Assembly: GCF_000203915.1 (NCBI RefSeq)
Contig: NC_008391.1
Location: forward strand, 682,001 to 746,000
Direction of reading: 5' to 3'
Source: Burkholderia ambifaria AMMD
Lineage (GTDB): Bacteria; Pseudomonadota; Gammaproteobacteria; Burkholderiales; Burkholderiaceae
DNA length: 64,000 bases
Of this stretch, positions 14,987-25,784 are shown piece after piece. Positions within the stretch are counted from its first letter, which is position 1. Each line of letters starts with the position of its first letter. Below the pieces are notes generated by a model. That model had not been told where the DNA came from, did no database searches, and saw only the letters and a program-made list of their open reading frames with translations. Both the position numbers and the translations under genes were made by a program.

Positions 14987-17206
14987 ATGTCGCGAGGACT
15001 GATCGAAGCAGGTCGGGCCGGCGCGGGCGTGTCGCGCCGTTCGTTTCTCAAGGCGGGCATGTCGCTCGGCGCGGCGGCGGGCGGCGGCCTGCTGCTCGGC
15101 TTCAGCCTGCCGGCGGCCGGCGATGACGCGCGGCGCTCGGTGATCGGCGGCGATGCGGACGAAAACGCGCGTGCCGGCGTATTCGCGCCGAACGCGTTCG
15201 TGCAGATCGACCGCGGCGGCAAGGTCACGCTGGTGATGCCGAAAGTGGAAATGGGCCAGGGCGTCTACACGGCGCTGCCGATGCTGATCGCCGAGGAACT
15301 CGAGGTGCCGCTGTCGAACGTCACGCTCGATCATGCGCCGCCGAACGAGAAGCTGTTCCTCGATCCGCTGCTCGGCGGCCAGCTGACGGGCGGCTCGACG
15401 TCGGTGCGCTACGCGTGGGAACCGCTGCGCCGCGCGGGCGCGACCGCGCGCACGCTGCTGGTTGCCGCGGCCGCCAAGCAATGGAACGTCGATCCGGCCA
15501 CCTGCCGCGCGGAAAACGGCGAAGTGCAGCACCCGCCGAGCGGCCGGCGCGCGTCGTACGGCCAGCTCGCCGATGCCGCGTCGAAGCTGCCGGTGCCGAA
15601 GGACGTCGCGTTGAAGCAGCCGGCCGATTTCAAGCTGATCGGCAAGCCGGTGAAGCGGCTCGATTCGCCGGAGAAGGTCGACGGCACCGCGCAGTTTGGG
15701 CTCGACGTGCGCCTGCCCGGCATGCTGTACGCGGTGATCGTGAACAGCCCGGTGTTCGGCGGCACGGTTGCGAGCGTCGACGATACGGCCGCGCGGAAGA
15801 TTCCCGGCGTGCGTCAAGTGGTGCGCGTCGACAACGCGGTCGCGGTGGTCGGCGATCACACGTGGGCCGCGAAGCGCGGCGCGTCGGCGCTCGTCGTCAA
15901 ATGGAACGAAGGCGCGGACGCGAAGGTGTCGACGAAGGACATCGTCGCCGATCTCGCGCAGGCCGCCGCGAACGGCAAGGGTGCCGTCGCGCGCAAGGAA
16001 GGCGACGTCGGCCGTGCGTTCACGAACGCGAAGACGCGCGTCGATGCCGTCTATGAACAACCGTTCCTCGCGCACGCCACGATGGAACCGGTGAACTGCA
16101 CGGTGCAGGTGCGCGCCGACGGCTGCGAGATCTGGGTCGGCACGCAGGTGCCGACGCGGGCGCGCGATACGGTGCAGCAACTCACGGGGCTCGCACCCGA
16201 GAAGATCGTCGTGCACAACCATTTGCTCGGCGGTGGCTTCGGCCGGCGGCTCGAGACGGACATGATCGGACAGGCCGTGAAGGTCGCCAAGCAGGTCAAC
16301 GCGCCCGTGAAGGTCGTGTGGACGCGCGAGGAAGACATCCAGCACGACATGTACCGGCCGTACTACTACGACCGGATCTCGGCCGGCCTCGACGCGAACG
16401 GCAAGCCGGTCGCATGGCAGCACCGGATCGTCGGCTCGTCGATCATCGCCCGGTTCGCGCCGCCTGCGTTCAAGAACGGCGTCGATCCCGACGCGGTCGA
16501 AGTTTCGGCCGAATTGCCGTACGACCTGCCGAACCAGCTCGTCGACTACGTGCGGCAGGAGCCGCGCCACATCCCGACTGCGTTCTGGCGCGGCGTCGGC
16601 CCGACGCGCGGCACGTTCGTCGTCGAGAGCTTCATCGACGAGCTGGCCGCGCAAACCAAGACCGATCCGGTGCAATACCGCCGCGCGCTGCTCGACAAGA
16701 CGCCGCGTGCGCGCAACGTGCTCGACGTCGCGACGAAGGCGGCCGGCTGGGGCACATCGCTGCCGAAGGGGCAAGGGCGCGGCGTATCCGTGATGCACGC
16801 GTTCGGCAGCTTCTTCTCGATCGTCATCGACGTCGCGGTGGACGAGGGCGAAGTGCAGGTCAAGCGCGTCGTGTGCGCGGTCGACTGCGGGATGGCTGTG
16901 AATCCGAGCACGATCGAGGCGCAGGTCCAGGGCGGCATCATCTTCGGGATCACGGGCGCGCTGCATGGCGAGATCACGATCGAGGACGGCCGCGTCGTGC
17001 AGAGCAACTTCACCGACTACCGGATGATGCGCATCAACGAGACGCCGCCGATCGAGGTTCATCTCGTGAAGAGCGCCGAGGCGCCGGGCGGCATCGGCGA
17101 ACCGGGCACCGCTGCGACCGCGGCGGCCTTGTCGAACGCGATCTTCGCGGCGACCGGCAAGCGGCTGCGCAAGCTGCCGGTCGGCAGCCAGCTGAAGACG
17201 GCCTGA
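14987..17206 (+). CDS. Molybdopterin-dependent aldehyde oxidoreductase large subunit (IorB-like)
   Basis: This 739-residue catalytic subunit belongs to the xanthine oxidase family. It opens with a twin-arginine signal (SRRSFLKAGMSLGAAAGGG), so it folds in the cytoplasm and acts in the periplasm. Molybdopterin-binding segments are visible (GQGVYTALPMLIAEE, GGGFGRRLETD). The catalytic glutamate lies in GGIGEPGTAA near the C-terminus. It forms a complex with the 2Fe-2S subunit and donates electrons to the triheme cytochrome downstream. The likely reaction is hydroxylation of an aldehyde or N-heterocycle. The substrate cannot be chosen from sequence. Confidence 0.93.
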   Translation: MSRGLIEAGRAGAGVSRRSFLKAGMSLGAAAGGGLLLGFSLPAAGDDARRSVIGGDADENARAGVFAPNAFVQIDRGGKVTLVMPKVEMGQGVYTALPMLIAEELEVPLSNVTLDHAPPNEKLFLDPLLGGQLTGGSTSVRYAWEPLRRAGATARTLLVAAAAKQWNVDPATCRAENGEVQHPPSGRRASYGQLADAASKLPVPKDVALKQPADFKLIGKPVKRLDSPEKVDGTAQFGLDVRLPGMLYAVIVNSPVFGGTVASVDDTAARKIPGVRQVVRVDNAVAVVGDHTWAAKRGASALVVKWNEGADAKVSTKDIVADLAQAAANGKGAVARKEGDVGRAFTNAKTRVDAVYEQPFLAHATMEPVNCTVQVRADGCEIWVGTQVPTRARDTVQQLTGLAPEKIVVHNHLLGGGFGRRLETDMIGQAVKVAKQVNAPVKVVWTREEDIQHDMYRPYYYDRISAGLDANGKPVAWQHRIVGSSIIARFAPPAFKNGVDPDAVEVSAELPYDLPNQLVDYVRQEPRHIPTAFWRGVGPTRGTFVVESFIDELAAQTKTDPVQYRRALLDKTPRARNVLDVATKAAGWGTSLPKGQGRGVSVMHAFGSFFSIVIDVAVDEGEVQVKRVVCAVDCGMAVNPSTIEAQVQGGIIFGITGALHGEITIEDGRVVQSNFTDYRMMRINETPPIEVHLVKSAEAPGGIGEPGTAATAAALSNAIFAATGKRLRKLPVGSQLKTA

Positions 17207-17221
17207 GGGGAGGGACAAATC

Positions 17222-18541
17222 ATGCGAAACCTCATCCTGAACCGCTCGAATCGCGTCGCGCGTACGTTCGGCGCATCGTTGATCGCGCTGTCCGCGCTGA
17301 TGGCCGGCACCGCGGCGCATGCCGCGCAAACGGCGCCGGCAGACAGCGCGCTGGTCGCACGCGGCGCGTATCTCGCGAAGGCGGGCGACTGCGTGGCGTG
17401 CCACACCGCGCCGCGCGGCGCGCCGTTCGCCGGCGGCCTGAAGATGGTCACGCCGATGGGCGCGATCTATACGACCAACATCACGCCCGACCCGGAAACC
17501 GGCATCGGCGGCTACACGGAAGCCGAGTTCGCGGGCGCGCTGCGCGCGGGTGTCGCGAAGGACGGCCATCACCTGTATCCGGCGATGCCTTATCCGTCGT
17601 ATGCGAAGCTGCGCGACGACGACGTGAAGGCGCTGTACGCGTACTTCATGCACGGCGTCGAGCCGGTGAAGCAGGCGAACCGTGCGTCCGAGATTCCGTG
17701 GCCGCTCGGCATGCGCTGGCCGCTGGCACTGTGGAACGCGGTGTTTCTCGACACCAAGCCGTACGCGGACAAGCCGGCCAAGGACGCGGCGTGGAACCGC
17801 GGCGCGTATCTCGTGCAGGGGCTCGGGCATTGCGGGTCGTGCCATACGCCACGCGGCGTCGGCTTCCAGGAGAAGGCGCTGGACGAAGGCGGCGCGGCGT
17901 TCCTGTCGGGCGCGCCGATCGACAACTGGTTCGCGTCGAACCTGACCGGCGAGCACAATACGGGGCTCGGCCGCTGGAGCGATGCGGAGCTCGCGCAGTT
18001 CCTGAAGACCGGCGCGAACCGCCATGCGACCGCGTTCGGCTCGATGGTCAGCGTGATCAATCACAGCACGCAGGAACTGACCGACGACGATCTGACGGCG
18101 ATTTCCCGTTACCTGAAGTCGCTGCCGGCGGCGGGCGGCACGGGCGCGCCGCCTTACCGTTATGATCCGAAGGCGACGCAGGTCTCGCTTGGCCGGCCGG
18201 CGAACGATCCGGGCGCAAAGGTGTATAACGCTTACTGCCTGCATTGCCATGGCGTGGACGGGCGCGGCTACGCGCCGCTGCTCGCGCCGCTCGCCGGCAA
18301 CCCGAACGTGCTCGAGGCCGATGCATCGTCGCTGATCAACGTGACGCTGAACGGCAGCGAGTCGCTCGTGATCGGCGGCGTGCCGTCCGCGTATCCGATG
18401 CCGGCGTTCTCGAACCAGTTGAACGACCGCCAGATCGCCGACGTGCTGACGTTCATGCGCGCCGGCTGGAACAACGGCGCGCCGGCCGTGCAGCCGGCGG
18501 ACGTCGCGAAACTCCGCAAGGCGACGGCGGCCACGCGCTGA
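17222..18541 (+). CDS. Triheme cytochrome c subunit
   Basis: This 439-residue cytochrome has an N-terminal signal peptide (cleavage near AHAAQ) and three heme-binding motifs: CVACH, CGSCH and CLHCH. It resembles the cytochrome subunit of membrane-bound alcohol, gluconate and aldehyde dehydrogenases, and would carry electrons from the molybdenum enzyme to ubiquinone or terminal oxidase. It lies 15 bases after the large subunit. A second set of the same three subunits occurs at 53971-58798 in inverse order. Confidence 0.94.
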   Translation: MRNLILNRSNRVARTFGASLIALSALMAGTAAHAAQTAPADSALVARGAYLAKAGDCVACHTAPRGAPFAGGLKMVTPMGAIYTTNITPDPETGIGGYTEAEFAGALRAGVAKDGHHLYPAMPYPSYAKLRDDDVKALYAYFMHGVEPVKQANRASEIPWPLGMRWPLALWNAVFLDTKPYADKPAKDAAWNRGAYLVQGLGHCGSCHTPRGVGFQEKALDEGGAAFLSGAPIDNWFASNLTGEHNTGLGRWSDAELAQFLKTGANRHATAFGSMVSVINHSTQELTDDDLTAISRYLKSLPAAGGTGAPPYRYDPKATQVSLGRPANDPGAKVYNAYCLHCHGVDGRGYAPLLAPLAGNPNVLEADASSLINVTLNGSESLVIGGVPSAYPMPAFSNQLNDRQIADVLTFMRAGWNNGAPAVQPADVAKLRKATAATR

Positions 18542-18564
18542 GCGCGGCCGACCGTGGCGGATGA

Positions 18565-20148
<1,584 letters not shown>

Positions 20149-20206
20149 CGATCGTTGGAGTGCGTGCGGGTCGGTGGGTGTGCGGTGCGCATGCTGGGTT
20201 GGTGGA

Positions 20207-20236
20207 GGCCGGGCGATTTTGCCCGGCCTTTTTTTC
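20207..20236 (+). terminator. Rho-independent terminator
   Basis: GGCCGGGC and GCCCGGCC form a perfect 8-base stem with a six-base loop, followed by seven T residues. It ends the dehydrogenase transcript and marks the border to the accessory region. Confidence 0.93.
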
Positions 20237-20354
20237 TTCGTTCCGGGTTGTTGGATGAGGAGTCGGCACCGAACACGCTTTCGGAAAGGATTAGAAAGAC
20301 GCGTTCTGTCGCCACTGCCGCACGATTTAGCGCTGGACGAATGCGCGGGCTTTC

Positions 20355-20376
20355 TCAGACAATGCATATTGTCTGA
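20355..20376. repeat. Palindrome TCAGACAAT-N4-ATTGTCTGA
   Basis: Nine-base arms are perfectly inverted around GCAT. It lies about 116 bases upstream of the gene at 20492 and just inside the accessory region, so it is a candidate operator. No known regulator can be named from sequence. Confidence 0.6.
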
Positions 20377-20491
20377 TCAATTATGGGGTATTGCGGTTTT
20401 GCAGCCGGGCGGTCAGATATCAGTAAGGTGATGCGCAGTTTCCCGCCACCCACGGGCCGGTGCCAGAATCGACTTTTCTAAGCGAGCCATC

Positions 20492-20917
20492 ATGTTTACG
20501 TTGCAAGCCCGAGAAAACCAAACCTTCTTTGCGCGCGTGCATCCGGACGGGAGCGTGCGTGTCGACGTCATGACTCAGGATCAGGCTAACGCCGATCCTA
20601 ACTGCCACTTCAACTGGGAGGGCACAACACCGTTCGCGATAAAGACGGCGGATGGGCGATTCGTAGGGTATGGTGGAGCGCCGGGAAGTGGCATCCTCGG
20701 GAGTCTTGTAGACCCTGGAATTTATGCCTATAGCGATTGCGGCACCCGCTTCGGTATTACCGAGTTTGACCACTGCGATGCTTGGCTAGAGGTAACTTTC
20801 ACATTCGAGTCTGCCAATCTGGCTTTTCCCGTTGAAGCGGGGCAGCAGCTCTATCTACGCCCGCTCAGCGACGGTGACGATGACACAGTTTTTTACGCGA
20901 ACTTTGTGCCATCGTGA
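20492..20917 (+). CDS. Hypothetical cytoplasmic beta-rich protein
   Basis: This 141-residue protein (MFTLQARENQTFFARVHPDG) has no signal peptide or membrane segment. It is rich in aromatic, Gly and Asp residues, with four cysteines (PNCHF, YSDCGT, DHCDAW and none near the ends). The alternating pattern suggests a compact beta structure such as a small lectin-like fold, but I do not recognise a family. A hairpin terminator follows at 20964-20983. Lower GC than its upstream neighbours suggests horizontal acquisition. Confidence 0.7.
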   Translation: MFTLQARENQTFFARVHPDGSVRVDVMTQDQANADPNCHFNWEGTTPFAIKTADGRFVGYGGAPGSGILGSLVDPGIYAYSDCGTRFGITEFDHCDAWLEVTFTFESANLAFPVEAGQQLYLRPLSDGDDDTVFYANFVPS

Positions 20918-20963
20918 CTCGTTAGTACGGTCCGGCTCCGCGATTCAATGCTGGATGAGAAAT

Positions 20964-20984
20964 GCCCGCATGCGCGGGCTTTTC
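20964..20984 (+). terminator. Rho-independent terminator
   Basis: GCCCGC and GCGGGC pair around ATGC and are followed by TTTTC, about 47 bases after the stop at 20917. Confidence 0.8.
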
Positions 20985-21001
20985 TGTTGATGGGGCTCAC
21001 C

Positions 21002-21250
21002 TCAGATGTGCAGAATGCGCGCCGCGAGGAACCATAGCAGCCATTGCACGATTACGGCGCCGATAAGGTAAGCCGCAACGATATGCACCGGTCGGCGACG
21101 CGAGAACAAATAGAATCCCAGGGCGGCGACCCGGATCGGTGGGCCGAACAGGTAGGCGAACAACTCAATGGTCGAGCCTGCCGTGGCGGCGCATGCGTCG
21201 ACGCCGCCGCCGCAGGCTCCGGCCAGTGGCGCACACCAATGCTTGATCAC
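21002..21250 (-). CDS. Possible small membrane protein
   Basis: This 82-residue frame starts with GTG (MIKHWCAPLAGACGGG...) and has two likely membrane segments, about residues 28-49 and 56-78, separated by SRRRPVH. The codon pattern gives a coherent membrane protein, but no strong ribosome site or homology is recognised. An ATG seven bases upstream is out of frame. Confidence 0.45.
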   Translation of the reverse strand: MIKHWCAPLAGACGGGVDACAATAGSTIELFAYLFGPPIRVAALGFYLFSRRRPVHIVAAYLIGAVIVQWLLWFLAARILHI

Positions 21251-21483
21251 CGTGCATAGGCGAGTATCTACCGCGGACTACGCGATGAAACTGACGCGTC
21301 CAGCAATCATCGATGTGCGGACCGCTGGCGTCTCGGCGGCGTCGCCGTCACGGGGACAGGCCGTCAGTGAGCGCGAGAAAATCGGATAGCGCGCCGTGAT
21401 GGGGGCGGCATTCAGAGCGATTGGGTCCGCTCTTATAATTTTACATAACGTGAATTATCAACATTTAATCTTGTAATGGCTAG

Positions 21484-23145
21484 ATTGAAATGTCCGCTTT
21501 TGGCTACATAGAAATGTCCGCTTTCGTGCCGCGTAAGCTGAACGGCCGCCGGGTGTCCGGCGCCGGAGGCTGCGATGGCTGCAACGGAGCGGATCACGAT
21601 GACGATGCGCGAGCTGGACCGATTCAAGGTCATTCAGGACGTGGCGGACGGCAAGCTCAAGCCATGGCGTGCGGCAGAACGGCTGGAATTGACGACGCGG
21701 CAAGTTCGCCGGCTGGTCGCCCGGCTGCGTGAGCATGGTCCGGCAGGTTTGGTGTCGGGACACCGATCGAAGCCCGGCAACCGTCGCCTGGACCCAGGAG
21801 CCGCCGACCGGGTGCTCTCGATCATCCGCCACCGCTACGCCGATTTCGGGCCGACGCTGGCCTGCGAGAAGCTATGGGAATGCCATGGCATTCGGCTGGC
21901 CAAGGAGACGGTCAGGAAGCTGATGACGGACGCCGGCTTGTGGATTCCGCGCCGGCAACGACCGCCGAAGGTCTACCAGCCGCGAGCGCGCCGGGCATGC
22001 CTGGGCGAACTGATCCAGATCGACGGCAGCGACCATCGATGGTTCGAGGAGCGTGCGCCGGCGTGTACGCTGCTGGTGTATGTGGACGACGCGACGAGCC
22101 GGTTGATGATGCTGCACTTCACGCAGACCGAATCGACCTTCAGCTACTTCGAAGCGACGCGAGCGTACATCGAGCGGCACGGCAAACCTGGGGCGTTCTA
22201 TAGCGACAAGGCCAGCGTGTTTCGCAACGTGAAGCCGGGCAAGACCGGCAATCGCGTGACGCCGTTTGGCCGGGCGATGTACGAGCTGAACATCGACACG
22301 TTCTGCGCGAACAGCAGTTCGGCCAAGGGGCGCGTGGAGCGAGCGCACCTGACGTTGCAGGATCGATTGGTCAAGGAGATGCGATTGCGCGGGATCAACA
22401 CGGTGGCCGACGCTAACGCTTACGCGCCCTCCTTCATGGCCGCCTACAACGCACGCTTCGCGAAGCCGCCGAAGAGCGACTTCGATGCGCATCGGCCGCT
22501 GCGGGCCGACGAGAATCTGGACTTGGTGCTGACGTGGCGCGAGCCGCGAAAGGTAACGAAGTCGCTCACGGTGCAGTACGACCGGGTGATGTATTTGCTG
22601 GATGACACGCCGGCCAACCGGAAGCTGATCGACCGCCAGATCGAGGTATGGGAGTACCCGGATGGGCGGATCGAAATCCGGGCTGATGGTCGTGTGTTGC
22701 CGTACCGGCAATACGATCGCCTGGCTGAAATCGATCAAGGTGCCGTCGTTGAGCACAAGCGTTTGAGCCATGTGTTGCAGGTCGCGCAAGCCCTTCAGGC
22801 GCAACGCGATAACAGTCGAATCGGTAAAGCTCCGTCTCGAACGCATCGAGGCGACTCAACCCGGACCGACCGAAACGAACCTCATACGGGCAAGAAGAAG
22901 CAACGCGAGATCACGCAGACCGACGTCGAGCATGTGATCGTGGATCTGGCGCAACGTAGGCAGACCGCAAAGCCCTCAGACAAACCTGGCCGCCGGTCTG
23001 CAAAAGCTGGAGAAACAAACGTGAGCGCCCTGCCCGTTCAAGCACCGACCTTCGACACTGCGTAACGGTCAAAACGAGGAAACAGAAGTAGCAAAACCAA
23101 CCTTAAAACCGGACATTTTTAAATAGCTGGAAGGTGGACATCTGA
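21484..23145 (+). mobile_element. Complete insertion sequence, ISNCY/IS1202-like (copy A)
   Basis: About 1.66 kb enclosing one intact transposase gene. The left end has two direct copies of GAAATGTCCGCTTT, 24 bases apart (21487 and 21511). The right end has two inverted copies of the ATGTCC core, 25 bases apart (GGACAT at 23111 and 23136). Exact termini and target duplication could not be fixed by eye. Confidence 0.8.
21575..23065 (+). CDS. IS transposase (DDE, integrase-core)
   Basis: This 496-residue transposase has N-terminal helix-turn-helix segments (AAERLELTTRQVRRLVARLR) and an rve-type core. The DDE residues are recognisable in QIDGSDHRWFEE, AFYSDKASVFR and SAKGRVERAH. The frame is intact and the element could be active. 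An internal start at 21599 (MTMRELDRF) is also possible and equals the start in the damaged copy at 25879. The basic Lys/Arg-rich tail is typical of the group. Confidence 0.9.
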   Translation: MAATERITMTMRELDRFKVIQDVADGKLKPWRAAERLELTTRQVRRLVARLREHGPAGLVSGHRSKPGNRRLDPGAADRVLSIIRHRYADFGPTLACEKLWECHGIRLAKETVRKLMTDAGLWIPRRQRPPKVYQPRARRACLGELIQIDGSDHRWFEERAPACTLLVYVDDATSRLMMLHFTQTESTFSYFEATRAYIERHGKPGAFYSDKASVFRNVKPGKTGNRVTPFGRAMYELNIDTFCANSSSAKGRVERAHLTLQDRLVKEMRLRGINTVADANAYAPSFMAAYNARFAKPPKSDFDAHRPLRADENLDLVLTWREPRKVTKSLTVQYDRVMYLLDDTPANRKLIDRQIEVWEYPDGRIEIRADGRVLPYRQYDRLAEIDQGAVVEHKRLSHVLQVAQALQAQRDNSRIGKAPSRTHRGDSTRTDRNEPHTGKKKQREITQTDVEHVIVDLAQRRQTAKPSDKPGRRSAKAGETNVSALPVQAPTFDTA

Positions 23146-23169
23146 ATCCGGGTATGACAAATCTGTAAG

Positions 23170-23690
23170 AGCAAAGTTGTAATGTCGCATCTGGGCAAAG
23201 TTGAAATGTCGTAGTCCGAGGGTTTCGGCGCATGCTGGCGGCGGTTCGAACTGCCGGAGCGCATCGTGGGCCAACCTGGACTGATCACCATGAGCATGCG
23301 GGAGCTGGATCGTCTGAAGGTCGTGGAAGCCGTGATCGAGCAGCGTCTGATGCCTTGGCGGGCCGCGGAGCGGCTTGGGATCAGTCGACGGCAGATCGAA
23401 CGGCTGGTCGCCCGGTATCGGGCTGCTGGCCCCGCCGGGTTGCTTTCGCAGCGCCGTGGCCACGCGAGCAACCATCAACTGCCCGAGGATTTGGCACATC
23501 GTGCCTTGAGCCTGATTCGTGAGCGCTACGCCGATTTTGGGCCGACGCTAGCCTGCGAAAAGCTCCGGGAGTGCCACGGAATTCAGCTGGCCAAGGAGAC
23601 GGTCCGGAAACTGATGACAGACGCTGGTTTATGGATCCCCGCGCCGGCAACGTCCGCCGAAGACCAGCCTCGCTGTATCACGGTCGGAAT
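23170..23690 (+). mobile_element. Truncated, diverged related insertion sequence (copy B)
   Basis: It begins with two direct repeats of GCAAAGTTG(T/A)AATGTCG, 24 bases apart (23171 and 23195), the same periodicity as the left end of copy A. It continues with the 5' third of a transposase. Similarity to copy A stops soon after 23660, so the right two thirds are lost. Confidence 0.75.
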
Positions 23691-23760
23691 TGCGCACCTC
23701 TATTCGTCGATGCCCGCCGTGGCAAGTACACCACGGCGGGCTGTGCGACTAACTACCTAA
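23266..23760 (+). pseudogene. Transposase remnant (copy B)
   Basis: The first 125 or so residues resemble the intact transposase at 21575 (AWRAAERL-type HTH, RYADFGPTLACEKL, LAKETVRKLMTDAGLWIP). There is then an extra C compared with copy A around 23637, which shifts the frame; the DNA still aligns to about 23660 and then diverges. The DDE core is absent, so the product cannot be an active transposase. Confidence 0.85.
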
Positions 23761-23782
23761 GCAGTTATCAGTAGACCGAGCC

Positions 23783-25495
23783 TTACCAAACATACCCGGC
23801 GCTACCCCCAACAGCCACCGTACCGCGGGTGTTTGTCGAGCCACCGCCTTTGAAAATCCAGCTACCGCCAGGCAGATAAGTCGACACACCGACAGCGAAA
23901 CCCGTCTGACCAGCGTAATTGCCAACCGCCACGCCGACGACCGACTTACCGGGCGCAGGTGCTTGCGGGAGCATCGACAGCGCGACGGCCGAAGCCGAAC
24001 CGGCGTTCGAATCCTTGCGATACTTTTGGAGGTCGTCCCGAACGCTGTTAACTGCGCTGTTGAACTGGCGTACGTTCACGGCATCGGTCGGAGCCGTACC
24101 GTCTGCAACGTTGGTAATCTGACGCTCGGCTCCCGGCGCGCCGACCGAAACCGTGTTGTCCCTGTCTGCAATTGAATTAGCACCCAGGGCAACCGAATTG
24201 TTCGCGGTCACTCGGGAGTTTGCGCCAATTGCAGTCCCGTTCGTGCCCGTGACGTTCGAACCGTCACCGATTGCGGTTCCGTTCGTGCCTGTCACCTTGG
24301 AACCCGAGCCAATGGCAGTTGCGCGATCAGCCGTAACAGTCGAGTTGGTTCCGATTGCCGTGCCATCTTGACCCGAAACGTTTGCGCCGTTGCCCACAGC
24401 GGTCCCGTTGGGGACAGACACGAGCGAATTGTTCCCTACCGCGGTGCCGGTTTGGTCTGCAACCGTGCCATTCGAACCGGAAGTGGAAATTGTGTCGACC
24501 TTCGCTGTGAGAGACGTAAGGTTATTCGAGAGAACGGAAACTTGACTTGCGACAGCGAAAAGCTGTGAGCCGTTGACCGCGTCCGTACTCGTTGCGCTGA
24601 TTTCACCGGCGGCGACATTCACGATCTGGCGTTCGGCGCCTGCGCTGCCCACGCTCACCACGCCGACGGGTGTGCCCGCGAAGCCGCTGTAGTTGACGCC
24701 GTTCAGCGTCGCGCTGCTGACCGTGGTAAACGCGCGCGTCACTGCGCCGGAGCCCAATGCCACGGAATTTGCATCGGCCGCGGAAGCATTTTCGCCAATC
24801 GCGATCGCGTTCTGGGCAGTGGCCTGTGCGCGGGAAATTGAAACGCTGCCGATCCCGGATGCGACAGAATCCACACCGATTGCGGTCGCGTCAGACGCGT
24901 TCGCGCTCGCCTGAAAACCCACCGCCGTTCCGCCAGCGGCTGAACTATTAGTACCGACCGCCGTTGAGAACTCCGAAGTAGTATGTGCCAGCGCACCAAT
25001 CGCAGTCGAGTCGCCATTCGCTGCGCTCGACCCGCCGCCGTACGCCACTGCCCTGGTGCCGTTGGCCACCGAATTAGAGCCGACCGCCGTCGCATTCCGG
25101 CCATTTGCCGTAACCGTATCGCCCAATGCCGTTGCCGCCCCGCCCTGCGCCGACACAAAGACGCCGACTGCAGTGTTCTGGCTCGAACCATCGGCACCGG
25201 CAACTGCGGGATACGTTCCCCCCGTGGTCGCCGGGGGTGCCGCCGCAGCACCGCCGATCGTCTCGTTGATACCACCGTTCTGGCCACCGACTGCCAGGTT
25301 ATCTGCGTATGCCCGCCCCACAGGCAGCAGCATCAGCGCCGTTACCGCCGCCAGCGAAACCCGCAATTTGAGCGGGATGCCAGCCGCCGTCATATTCGCT
25401 TTCCCCGACTCGCCGTGTACGCCGCGCGTCTCGGCTGCCTTTGCTAGCACACCTAATCCTCGATTCGAGGCCACCCTGTATTGACTCTTGTTCAT
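23783..25495 (-). CDS. Trimeric autotransporter adhesin (YadA-like)
   Basis: This 570-residue surface adhesin has a short N-terminal extended signal (MNKSQYRVASNRGLGVLAKA), a hydrophobic signal core ending near GRAYADN, and left-handed parallel beta-roll repeats of the AxGxxSxAxG type (residues about 80-215 and 345-450). Two neck motifs ERQI.NVA...TDAVN precede short coiled-coil stretches. The C-terminal 70-85 residues are a YadA anchor ending in the aromatic GYVW. The start at 25495 is chosen because the extended signal begins there; an ATG 33 bases upstream is in frame. Three homotrimeric subunits would display it on the outer membrane for adhesion. Insertion-sequence copies stand on both sides. 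Confidence 0.93.
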   Translation of the reverse strand: MNKSQYRVASNRGLGVLAKAAETRGVHGESGKANMTAAGIPLKLRVSLAAVTALMLLPVGRAYADNLAVGGQNGGINETIGGAAAAPPATTGGTYPAVAGADGSSQNTAVGVFVSAQGGAATALGDTVTANGRNATAVGSNSVANGTRAVAYGGGSSAANGDSTAIGALAHTTSEFSTAVGTNSSAAGGTAVGFQASANASDATAIGVDSVASGIGSVSISRAQATAQNAIAIGENASAADANSVALGSGAVTRAFTTVSSATLNGVNYSGFAGTPVGVVSVGSAGAERQIVNVAAGEISATSTDAVNGSQLFAVASQVSVLSNNLTSLTAKVDTISTSGSNGTVADQTGTAVGNNSLVSVPNGTAVGNGANVSGQDGTAIGTNSTVTADRATAIGSGSKVTGTNGTAIGDGSNVTGTNGTAIGANSRVTANNSVALGANSIADRDNTVSVGAPGAERQITNVADGTAPTDAVNVRQFNSAVNSVRDDLQKYRKDSNAGSASAVALSMLPQAPAPGKSVVGVAVGNYAGQTGFAVGVSTYLPGGSWIFKGGGSTNTRGTVAVGGSAGYVW

Positions 25496-25784
25496 TGCGC
25501 TTTCCGTTCTGACTTCCCTAGTGGACAAAAGGGAGTTTCCTTTTGCTCTCTTCGTAGCCGCGCCTCAGACAAGCTCGCGCACCGCCCCTCGGATATGCAG
25601 CGTCCGCCGCATTTTTTACCGCTACGATCAAAGCCCCTTCCTTACCGGCACCCCGTGTGACGGGTGGAAATCCCGTGTAAGGTCTGCGGAATTATGGGAA
25701 ACGCCTCTCGCCCCTATGTTTGCCAAATAGGTGAATTTGTTTGCCGCGGGGGAATTCTTTATTTATTGGTCAGTGACCTGGTCT
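25496..25784. other. Upstream region of the adhesin
   Basis: About 290 bases between the adhesin start (minus) and the left end of IS copy C, with lower GC than the core. It should hold the adhesin promoter. No convincing small gene was seen. Confidence 0.4.
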
